This document shows positions 16,024 through 21,859 of a DNA stretch of 21,859 nucleotides, one piece after another. The notes beneath the pieces were generated by a model. The model was not told the origin of the DNA, ran no database searches, and saw only the letters and a list, made by a program, of their open reading frames with translations. The DNA is from Alphaproteobacteria bacterium UBA6544 (GTDB lineage: Bacteria; Pseudomonadota; Alphaproteobacteria; UBA8366). The translations under genes and the position numbers were made by a program. The stretch is from the NCBI GenBank assembly GCA_002434595.1, contig DJKK01000104.1:1-21859 (forward strand), written 5' to 3'. Every line of letters begins with the position of its first letter. Position 1 is the first letter of the stretch.

Positions 16024-17435
16024 ATGTACGAGACGCGAACTATTGCGGAATGGGCCATCGGCCTGAACCTTTCCGAAATACCCGAAGAGGTGAAGGCTCA
16101 TGCGCGGCGATTCATACTCGACAACTTTCATGTCAGGTCGCCGGCGCGACGCTTTCCTGGAGTAAGGACTACAGGGAGGCCATTACCCGGACGCGCTCTG
16201 GCAATGCGGCGACGGTGGCCTACTTCGGCGATCGCCTTGCGCCCGATGACGCAGCCTTTCTCAACAGCGCCTTCAATCATGCCAACGAGACCGACGATAC
16301 GCATTTGAAGAGCCCTACACACCCGGGCGGCATCGCGGTTCCGGCGGCACTGGCCATGGCGGAATATGCTGGGGGTGATGGAGAGAAACTCCTCCTCGCT
16401 GTGATAGCTGCCTATGAAGTGCAGATTCGTCTATCGTGGGCGTGTTCGCCCCATCTTATCTATAAGGGGCATCATCCGCCGGTCGGTGTCGGGCCGTTCG
16501 GTGCAGCCATCGCCGGTGCGATTATGAAGGGTTTCGATCTCGATACGACGATCAATGCACTTGGAATCGCGGGAAGCCACTCGGCCGGGCTCATCGAATA
16601 TACGAAGACAGGCGGCTCGGTGAAGCGCATCCATAGCGCAATTCCGACGCAAGCAGGCGTGCGAGCCGCTTTATTTGCCGAGATCGGTATTACCGCGCCT
16701 CACACGATCCCCGAAGGAGAGAAGGGTTTTTGCAAAGTATTTGCCGGAGAGTATGACCTTAGTCGATTGACTGACGGCCTGGGCGAGATATGGCATCTGC
16801 TCGACAATGGTCTGAAACCTTACAGTTGCTGCCATCTCATCCACGCCACTTTCGACGCGCTCGACAACATTCGGGATGAGACCCCGTTGTGGCCGGAAGA
16901 TGTGAATGCGGTTCGGGTCGCAACCAACAGTGAGCCAATTCTGAGCCACATCGGCTCGATCATGGAACCCGACGACATCCTTGGCGCGCAATTCAGTCTG
17001 CCTTTCAGCGTCGCGATGCGCCTGCACAATGGCAATCGCGGTGTGCAGGGCGGCAACGGGTTTTGGGATTACACCGACGTCGACTTCAAGGATTCGGAAT
17101 TGTTGGAAACCGCGCGCAAGGTCAGCGTCTTTGTCGCCGAGGATGACAGCGAATGGTCTTCCGTCGACAAGGGTGCTGGCGTCGAAGTGGAGACTGCGGA
17201 TGGCCGTGTACTTGAGGAAACTGTGACTTTCTCGAAGGGGCTGCCCGAGAATCCGATGACGCAAGCGGGGGTCGAGGAGAAATTTTGCTATCTTGTCGAC
17301 CCCGTGATGCCGAAAGGTGTCCCTCAAGTAATTATCGATGCGGTGAACGAGGTCGAGGCTGTGAAGGACATCAATGAAATTGTTAAACTCCTGGTGGTTC
17401 TGCCCGCACCTGGCGCGAGATCGGCGGCGGAGTAG
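16024..17435 (+). pseudogene. MmgE/PrpD family protein, frameshifted near codon 36
   Basis: MmgE/PrpD proteins include 2-methylcitrate dehydratase, cis-aconitate decarboxylase and iminodisuccinate epimerase. From the ATG at 16024 the start reads MYETRTIAEWAIGLNLSEIP and continues to RRFILDNF (ending at 16128). There the family pattern GCQVAGA continues only in another frame from 16131, with two bases (16129-16130) where three are expected, so one base seems lost. The rest is well preserved to 17435 and includes NHANETDDTH and HPGGIAVPAALA, GHHPPVGVGPFGAA, KPYSCCHLIHATFDAL and DPVMPKGVPQ. Repaired, the protein would have about 470 residues, the normal length. Such good preservation points to a recent mutation or a sequencing error. 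The frame also opens at 16011, but those first ~40 residues are not family-like. It is followed by a prpF-type gene. Confidence 0.85.
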
Positions 17436-17443
17436 GCCGTATA

Positions 17444-17517
17444 TCATCGTTCCCGCATAGGCAGGGGTCCATTAAGGTATTGCGAATTACTTGACCCCCG
17501 CATTCGCGAGCATGACA
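17444..17517. repeat. degenerate palindromic intergenic repeat (REP-like)
   Basis: Between the MmgE/PrpD and PrpF genes lies an imperfect inverted repeat. The left arm starts TCATCGTTCCCGCATAGGC and ends GGGGTCCATTA; the right arm, read as its complement, starts GTCATGCTCGCGAATGC and ends GGGGGTCAAGTAA. Its layout (CGTTCCCGC ... GGGGTCC ... GACCCCCGC-TTCGCG-GCATGACA) is like the small palindromic elements scattered between alphaproteobacterial genes. These elements give false peptides such as TPAFASMT, seen here as an apparent extension of the prpF reading frame. No second copy was seen in this window. Confidence 0.55.
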
Positions 17518-17535
17518 GGAGAAGGAAGGACCAAA

Positions 17536-18732
17536 ATGCGGCAACTCACGTTACCTGCAGCTTTTTATCGCGGTGGCACCAGCAACGCGATTGTCTTCAG
17601 ACAGGAAGACCTTCCGCCGGACCGGGAACTTTGGACCGAAATTTTCATCGCGGCCATGGGAAGCCCCGACCCATACGGGCGACAGCTGAACGGCATGGGC
17701 GGCGGTATTTCGTCTTTGAGTAAGGTCTGTGTCGTCGGTCCGCCGTCGCGGCCGGACGCGGATATTGACTATACGTTTGCGCAGGTCGATGTGCGTGAGC
17801 GCAAAGTCGAATATTCAACCAATTGCGGCAATATGTCAGCGGCGATGGGACCTTTCGGCGTTGACGAAGGCTACGTGAAGGTTGGCGGCGACGCAGCGGT
17901 TGTGCGCATCCACAACACCAATACCCGGAAGATAATCGAATCGCGTTTCGACATCGATGATGGCATGGCGGCGGTCGATGGACAATACGAACTGCCGGGT
18001 GTCGGTGGTGCTGGATCGGCGCTTCGTCTTGATTTCATGGAGCCAGGAGGCGCCATTACCGGCGAGCTACTGCCAACAGGTAATACGATCGACATACTGG
18101 AGACGCCGAGCCTCGGGATGATCGAAGCGTCCATCGTCGACGCCGCGGCGCTTTGTGTTCTCGTCGAAGCGAAAACCGTTGATCTCAACGGCGACGAATT
18201 GCCGAAAGATCTCGAAGCCAATCCAGGCGCGCTGAGGCTTTTGCAGGAGGTGCGCGGCGCCGCTGCGATCAAGCTTGGTTTCATGGAAAGTATGGAAGAA
18301 GCGCTGTCTCGCGCTACAAATCGGCCTTCAGTGGGGTTCGTTTCCTTGGCGCAGGCCGCAACGACGTTGACAGGCGAAGGCCTTGCTGAAAGCGACGGCG
18401 ATGTCACCGTGCGCATGATTTCAATGGGCGACCCGCACCGTGCGCTGCCGGGTACCTGTTCGACCTGTCTCGCGATTGCGTCCCAGATCGAAGGAACCTT
18501 GGTCCACCGCAATACCAAACCAAGTGGAAACGGGGATGTGCGTTTGATGCATCCGTCTGGCATCTTGCATGCGTCGGCGAGCGCGCGTCGAGATGGTAAT
18601 GGCTGGTTTGCCGAGAAAGCCAGTCTCTACCGGACCCAGCGCCGTCTTTTTGACGGACAGGTCTATGTCTCGGCGGAATCTGTGCCGAAATACAGGGACT
18701 ATTTGGAGCGATCGGTCGAAGTCGCGGAGTAG
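17536..18732 (+). CDS. PrpF family protein (aconitate/4-oxalomesaconate-type isomerase)
   Basis: PrpF-family enzymes shift a double bond in unsaturated tricarboxylates (trans-2-methylaconitate, aconitate, 4-oxalomesaconate) through a diaminopimelate-epimerase-like two-domain fold. The 398-residue protein starts LTLPAAFYRGGTSNAIVF and has the family segments GSPDPYGRQLNGMGGGISS, the SSLSKV lysine (Lys63), NCGNMSAAMGPF (Cys97) and, in the second half, a DPHRALPGTCSTCLAI stretch. I chose the ATG at 17536 because GAAGGAAGGA stands just before it; the in-frame TTG at 17491 lies in the palindromic repeat and adds no family residues. It follows the MmgE/PrpD gene by 100 bp and the two likely form one operon. 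The exact substrate is open. A hairpin with a T run follows at 18788. Confidence 0.9.
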   Translation: MRQLTLPAAFYRGGTSNAIVFRQEDLPPDRELWTEIFIAAMGSPDPYGRQLNGMGGGISSLSKVCVVGPPSRPDADIDYTFAQVDVRERKVEYSTNCGNMSAAMGPFGVDEGYVKVGGDAAVVRIHNTNTRKIIESRFDIDDGMAAVDGQYELPGVGGAGSALRLDFMEPGGAITGELLPTGNTIDILETPSLGMIEASIVDAAALCVLVEAKTVDLNGDELPKDLEANPGALRLLQEVRGAAAIKLGFMESMEEALSRATNRPSVGFVSLAQAATTLTGEGLAESDGDVTVRMISMGDPHRALPGTCSTCLAIASQIEGTLVHRNTKPSGNGDVRLMHPSGILHASASARRDGNGWFAEKASLYRTQRRLFDGQVYVSAESVPKYRDYLERSVEVAE

Positions 18733-18787
18733 GGGAATTGGGTTTGCTTCACATTCTAGCGCATCGATAATTTGTCAAATATGCGTT

Positions 18788-18807
18788 ACCGAGCCATTTC
18801 GGTTTTT
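18788..18807 (+). terminator. probable rho-independent terminator of prpF
   Basis: The stem ACCGAG (18788-18793) pairs with TTCGGT (18798-18803) around the loop CCAT, with one G-T wobble, and is followed by T residues to 18807. The stem is short, so termination may be partial, but it lies 55 bp after the prpF stop in the right orientation. Confidence 0.45.
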
Positions 18808-18942
18808 GATATATTAAGCGTAATGACGGCACTCCCGACCGGCGCGACAACATAGCCATTCCGGGGCATGCAGAGCATGAACCCGTAATTTGTGCGTGAG
18901 ACTAAAGGCCACATCAGAGTTCCGACCCCCGCGCTGAGGCAG

Positions 18943-18977
18943 TAATTTCGCATAACGCTATCGCGTCTCCGAAATTA
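18943..18977. repeat. 8-bp perfect inverted repeat with 19-base spacer
   Basis: TAATTTCG (18943-18950) and CGAAATTA (18970-18977) are exact reverse complements. The arms are AT-rich and the spacer is long for a terminator; no T run follows on either strand. It could be a regulator site or chance. Confidence 0.3.
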
Positions 18978-19018
18978 TGGGCGAATTGAAACTTATAAGC
19001 CGGAATTCTGGGATGCGC

Positions 19019-20164
19019 CTATCCGCTGGTCGTACCGTGTGGACGGAGAACCTGACGGACGGCATCGCCTGCTGCCAGTCGGTCGAAGCCGGCGTTGAGG
19101 CCGTCAAAGTCAACGAAGCCACTGCGCAACCTGTCCACAGGAAGTTTTCCCTGACGGTACAGCGAAAGGAACCGAGGGATGTCGCGGCGGGGAATACAGC
19201 TTCCCATATAACTGCCTTTGACGGTTCGGTTGTCGCTTACGAGTTGGGCGATCGGGATATCGAGCGTTGCTTCAGGCCGTGGCAAACCGGCTGTCACGAC
19301 GGTACCGCCTCTGCGGCACATCTGGTAGGCCGTCTCAAGGGCTTTTGGAACGCCCGCCAGTTCAATCGCAAAGTCGACGCCACCTTTGGTCATGTCCTTG
19401 ATCTGTTCCACGCAGTCGCCGTCGTTGGCGTTGACCGTATCCGTGGCGCCCAGTTGACGTGCGAAAGCGAGTTTGTCATCGAGGACGTCGACCGCGATAA
19501 CGCGCTCTGCACCAGACAGTGTGGCCGCCATCATGGCGTTCAGACCGACTCCGCCGAGCCCCAGTACCGCGACCGTGGCGCCGGGTGGGACCGCTGCGGT
19601 ATTGACCACCGCGCCGACCCCGGTAACGACGGCACAGCCGAAGAGGGCAGCGTCTTCCAGTGGGATGTCCTCCTCGATTGGGATGACGGACCCTTCGGCG
19701 AGGACCATGTACTCGGCGTAGCAGGAAACGCCGGACGTATGATTGATGACCTCGCCATTTAGTCGAATTTTATGCTCGCCGGTGATCAGCGAGCCATCGC
19801 CGCGCGCTTCATAAGCCGTGTCACAGAGATAGGGTTCACCTCGGTCGCAGGAGGTGCAGGTGCCGCAATTTGGTACGAAAAAAAGAATGGCGTGATCACC
19901 GGGTTTGACCCGTGTTACCCCTTCGCCGACTTCCTGGACGATACCGGAGGCTTCGTGTCCCGGAACGTAAGGCATCTTGCGGGGGCGTACGCCTTCGATG
20001 GCGGAAAGGTCAGAATGGCAAAGACCGGCCGCCATGACCTTGACGAGTACTTCGCCGGGGCCGGGCGGATCGAGATCGACCTCTTCGATCTTTAACGGCC
20101 GGGTTTTGGTGAAGGGATGCTCTGCGTTCTCGTAGACGACGGCGGCTTTGACTTTCATGGTCAT
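19019..20164 (-). CDS. zinc-dependent alcohol dehydrogenase
   Basis: This is a 381-residue medium-chain dehydrogenase of the class that includes NAD-dependent, glutathione- or mycothiol-type formaldehyde and aryl-alcohol dehydrogenases. The catalytic zinc ligands are Cys49 (GLCHSD), His70 with Glu71 (PGHEASG) and Cys177 (GCAVVTG). The structural zinc has the full set Cys100, 103, 106 and 114 (CGTCTSCDRGEPYLC). The nucleotide motif GLGGVG is at 202-207, with an acidic residue after the next strand (VDVLDD), consistent with NAD. It starts 42 bp after the ridA-like gene on the same strand. The substrate cannot be told from the sequence. Confidence 0.92.
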   Translation of the reverse strand: MTMKVKAAVVYENAEHPFTKTRPLKIEEVDLDPPGPGEVLVKVMAAGLCHSDLSAIEGVRPRKMPYVPGHEASGIVQEVGEGVTRVKPGDHAILFFVPNCGTCTSCDRGEPYLCDTAYEARGDGSLITGEHKIRLNGEVINHTSGVSCYAEYMVLAEGSVIPIEEDIPLEDAALFGCAVVTGVGAVVNTAAVPPGATVAVLGLGGVGLNAMMAATLSGAERVIAVDVLDDKLAFARQLGATDTVNANDGDCVEQIKDMTKGGVDFAIELAGVPKALETAYQMCRRGGTVVTAGLPRPEATLDIPIAQLVSDNRTVKGSYMGSCIPRRDIPRFLSLYRQGKLPVDRLRSGFVDFDGLNAGFDRLAAGDAVRQVLRPHGTTSG

Positions 20165-20206
20165 TCCAATCCGGAAGTGGTTTTAGTTCAATCGTATCGA
20201 CTAGAC

Positions 20207-20590
20207 TTATTTCGCGGCCATCGCCTCTATTTCAATTAAGAACTCCGGCTTGGCGAGGCCGGCTATAACGATCATGGTCGAACCGCATTTGATGTCGCCG
20301 ACGTATTCATCGCGCACCGTGCGGAAGCCCGGCATGTCATCAGGATTGACGATATACACATTGAGCCGCACAAGATCCTCCAATGACATGTCTCCGGAGG
20401 ATAGGATGTTCTTGATGTTATCGAAGATTAGCCGGGCTTGGGCATCGATCCCTTTGGGAACTGAGCCGTCTAGTGCGATCGCAATCTGACCGGACAGGCA
20501 CATCCAGCGTGCATCCGAAGGGACCTCAACGCCGTGACTATAGGCGGATAGCGGTGTAGCGACAGTTGCGGGATTGTGTTTTTTCAGCAT
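20207..20590 (-). CDS. RidA/YjgF/UK114 family protein lacking the usual arginine
   Basis: RidA-family proteins are small trimeric enzymes; the founding members hydrolyse reactive enamines and imines. This 127-residue member has the family layout, with LSGQIAIALDGSVPKGIDAQ near the middle, VRLNVYIVNPDDMPGF and the C-terminal LIEIEAMA. In active RidA the segment before that end contains an essential arginine (RSCVEVARLP type). Here it reads GSTMIVIAGLA and has no arginine, so imine hydrolysis is doubtful and it belongs to one of the other Rid groups. The gene lies between the peroxiredoxin (25 bp upstream) and the alcohol dehydrogenase (42 bp downstream), so the three may share a transcript. 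Confidence 0.9.
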   Translation of the reverse strand: MLKKHNPATVATPLSAYSHGVEVPSDARWMCLSGQIAIALDGSVPKGIDAQARLIFDNIKNILSSGDMSLEDLVRLNVYIVNPDDMPGFRTVRDEYVGDIKCGSTMIVIAGLAKPEFLIEIEAMAAK

Positions 20591-20615
20591 GGAGTTTCTC
20601 CAGTTATAAGCGTGG

Positions 20616-21077
20616 TCAGTTGCGCGCGGTTTCGAGCACGTTGTCGACGTGGCCTTTCACCCGAACCTTGCGCCAGACATTGGAAATCTTGCCCTTTTCG
20701 TCGATCAGGAAGGTCGAGCGCTCGATGCCCATATACGTCCGCCCGTAATTCTTCTTCACGACCCAGACTCCATAGGCTTCACAGGCTTCACCGTCCGTGT
20801 CGGACACGAGCGGGAACGGCAGGTCGTGTTTCGCCTTGAAGTTGTCGTGGCGCTTCACGCTGTCCTTCGAAACACCGACGATTTTTGTTTCGGCCCTTGA
20901 AAATTCGCCGAGGGCATCGCGAAAATTTTCTGCTTCCGTCGTGCAGCCAGGCGTCGCATCTTTCGGATAAAAGTAGAGGACAACCTTCTTGCCACGCAGC
21001 GAGGACAGCTTCAGTTCACCGCCACCATCTGTTAATAAAGTAAAATCAGGAGCTTTGTCTCCAATTTCTACACTCAT
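20616..21077 (-). CDS. bcp: thioredoxin-dependent thiol peroxidase, Bcp/PrxQ type
   Basis: This 153-residue peroxiredoxin reduces hydrogen peroxide and organic peroxides in the cytosol. The peroxidatic cysteine is Cys45 in YPKDATPGCTTEAENFRD, with the supporting Pro and Thr in place. The second cysteine that follows five residues later in E. coli Bcp is a glutamate (Glu50); the only other cysteine is Cys99 in DGEACEAYGVW, which may act as the resolving residue. RSTFLIDEKGKI and the final helix are typical. I chose the ATG at 21077: AGGGGGG lies 4 bases upstream and the start MSVEIGDKAPDFTL is conserved. A longer frame from 21122 adds a non-conserved stretch. It ends 25 bp before the ridA-like gene. 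Confidence 0.93.
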   Translation of the reverse strand: MSVEIGDKAPDFTLLTDGGGELKLSSLRGKKVVLYFYPKDATPGCTTEAENFRDALGEFSRAETKIVGVSKDSVKRHDNFKAKHDLPFPLVSDTDGEACEAYGVWVVKKNYGRTYMGIERSTFLIDEKGKISNVWRKVRVKGHVDNVLETARN

Positions 21078-21137
21078 ATTGCCCCCCTGTTTGGCCCGAT
21101 TTCGGCCATGTGAGATAGGCAATATAGGCCCACTAAA

Positions 21138-21859
21138 TTAGCTCGCCAGCGTCGCGTAATACGATTTTGGCATTCCCGCAGCGGAACGGCTCGCGTCGTT
21201 GAAGGGTGGTTTTAGCTCACCTTTGAAGTAGTCGCGTACGTAATTTTGGAACGCACTTGGCGGATCGATGCCGTCGCGTGCGCATAGATGATGAAACCAG
21301 CGCTGACCGGCGGCGACATGGGTAATCTCATCGCGATGGATCGTCTCCAATATATCGGCGCTCTCGGTGTCCTCGGCGGCCCGCAGTTTCTCGATCATCA
21401 TGGGTGTGACATCCAGACCGCGGGCCTCGAGTACAAGTGGTACTACTGCCAGTCGCGCACGGAGATCGTGCGCCGTGTTGTCCGCCGCTTCCCACAGTCC
21501 ATCATGGGCGGGAAGATCGCCGTATCTCGTGTTAAATTCCTGAAGGCGTGCGGAAAGGAGGCGGAAATGTCTCGCTTCGTCCGCAGCGACCCGTATCCAG
21601 TCTTTTGTGAAAGCTTCGGGTAAATCTGTTGTGGGGGCGAAGCGAGCAATTATGTCGCATGCCAGATCGATTGCGTTGAGCTCGATATGCGCCAGGGCAT
21701 GAAGTAGCGCGATACGTCCCTTGATGCCGCGATTAATGCGTCGGCGGGGGACTTTTCCCGGTGCAAGGAGGATGGGCTGCGACGGGCGCGCGGGCCGCAG
21801 GGGCGGGCGACTATTACCCAGAATGACGTTTTCCGTATCCCGCCATATCTCGCCTAACT
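21138..21859 (-). CDS. DUF455 ferritin-like family protein, 5' end outside window
   Basis: The frame is open without a stop from 21138 to the right edge, so the start codon lies outside. The visible 239 residues match the DUF455 family, related to ferritin-like diiron proteins such as MiaE. Seen in order are RRRINRGIKGRIALLHALAH then IELNAIDLACD, WIRVAADEARHFRLLSARL, DGLWEAADNTAHDLRARLA with VPLVLEARGLDVTP, and HRDEITHVAAGQRWF. The H-E, DEARH, LEARGLD and DEITH groups are the expected iron ligands on a four-helix bundle. The C-terminus ends PKSYYATLAS. The function of the family is not known. The 60-bp gap to bcp holds only the bcp ribosome site, so the two may be co-transcribed. Confidence 0.88.
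   Translation of the reverse strand, partial: LGEIWRDTENVILGNSRPPLRPARPSQPILLAPGKVPRRRINRGIKGRIALLHALAHIELNAIDLACDIIARFAPTTDLPEAFTKDWIRVAADEARHFRLLSARLQEFNTRYGDLPAHDGLWEAADNTAHDLRARLAVVPLVLEARGLDVTPMMIEKLRAAEDTESADILETIHRDEITHVAAGQRWFHHLCARDGIDPPSAFQNYVRDYFKGELKPPFNDASRSAAGMPKSYYATLAS

Larger units (their letters stand above)
18733..19018. other. 286-bp intergenic region, no gene seen
   Basis: This stretch separates prpF (+) from the convergent alcohol dehydrogenase (-). The only structure I can support is a hairpin with a T run at 18788-18807 and a long-looped inverted repeat at 18943-18977. No reading frame in it has a ribosome site and family-like sequence, and no tRNA is seen. Confidence 0.6.

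Noticed and set aside
16126..16133. Programmed frameshift in the MmgE/PrpD gene
   Set aside because: There is no convincing slippery heptamer or stimulator, and the family is not known to use one; mutation or sequence error is simpler.
16671..17447. 258-codon - strand open frame over the MmgE/PrpD gene
   Set aside because: It is antisense to conserved PrpD motifs and has none of its own.
17871..18563. 230-codon - strand open frame over prpF
   Set aside because: It is Ser/Pro/Arg-rich antisense noise; the + frame has all PrpF landmarks.
18977..19762. 261-codon + strand open frame over the alcohol dehydrogenase
   Set aside because: It is a shadow of the zinc dehydrogenase, whose metal ligands are all in the - frame.
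1..21859. Search for defence system, prophage, IS element, CRISPR, tRNA or riboswitch
   Set aside because: No transposase, integrase, nuclease, repeat array, cloverleaf or known riboswitch core was recognised on either strand.

Overview
The window reads as a chromosomal segment of a mid-to-high GC alphaproteobacterium. The evidence is a complete squalene/hopene core of the proteobacterial hpn type (hpnC, hpnD, hpnE, shc, hpnG, hpnH, hpnB) together with dxs and ispH, and a degenerate copy of the palindromic intergenic repeat that is common in this class. No phage, IS element, CRISPR array, tRNA or rRNA was seen. The genus cannot be given from this sequence.

Region A (1-13170) is the isoprenoid/hopanoid locus. 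On the + strand lie the 3' part of ispH (cut by the window edge) and hpnH. Convergent to them, reading from 13170 down to 2065 on the - strand, are a ferredoxin-reductase-type FAD protein, hpnC, a phytanoyl-CoA-dioxygenase-family (PhyH) protein, hpnB, dxs, hpnD, hpnE, shc and hpnG. The genes fit one pathway. Dxs and IspH make and finish isoprenoid precursors. HpnD, HpnC and HpnE convert two farnesyl diphosphates to squalene through presqualene diphosphate and hydroxysqualene. Shc cyclises squalene to hopene. HpnH adds adenosine, and HpnG removes adenine to start the C35 side chain. HpnB is the hopene-associated glycosyltransferase. The unexplained member is the PhyH-family oxygenase between hpnC and hpnB, the best candidate here for an undescribed hopanoid- or squalene-modifying step.

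Region B (13171-14478) holds a wrecked aromatic-ring dioxygenase. The first ~88 codons of a Rieske alpha subunit run directly into what looks like the last ~30 codons of the beta subunit, as if one internal deletion removed the rest. The ferredoxin reductase transcribed away from it is intact and now sits just upstream of hpnC. A uronate-dehydrogenase-like SDR follows the remnant.

Region C (14489-18732) is a catabolic module. It holds two tandem Asp/Glu-racemase-family paralogues on the - strand and, divergently, a MmgE/PrpD-family gene (broken by a one-base frameshift near codon 36) and a PrpF-family isomerase. A degenerate palindromic repeat lies between the last two.

Region D (18733-21859) has a 286-bp intergenic stretch with a probable prpF terminator. 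On the - strand follow a zinc alcohol dehydrogenase, a RidA-family protein without the usual arginine, a Bcp/PrxQ peroxiredoxin and a DUF455 ferritin-like protein cut by the right edge.
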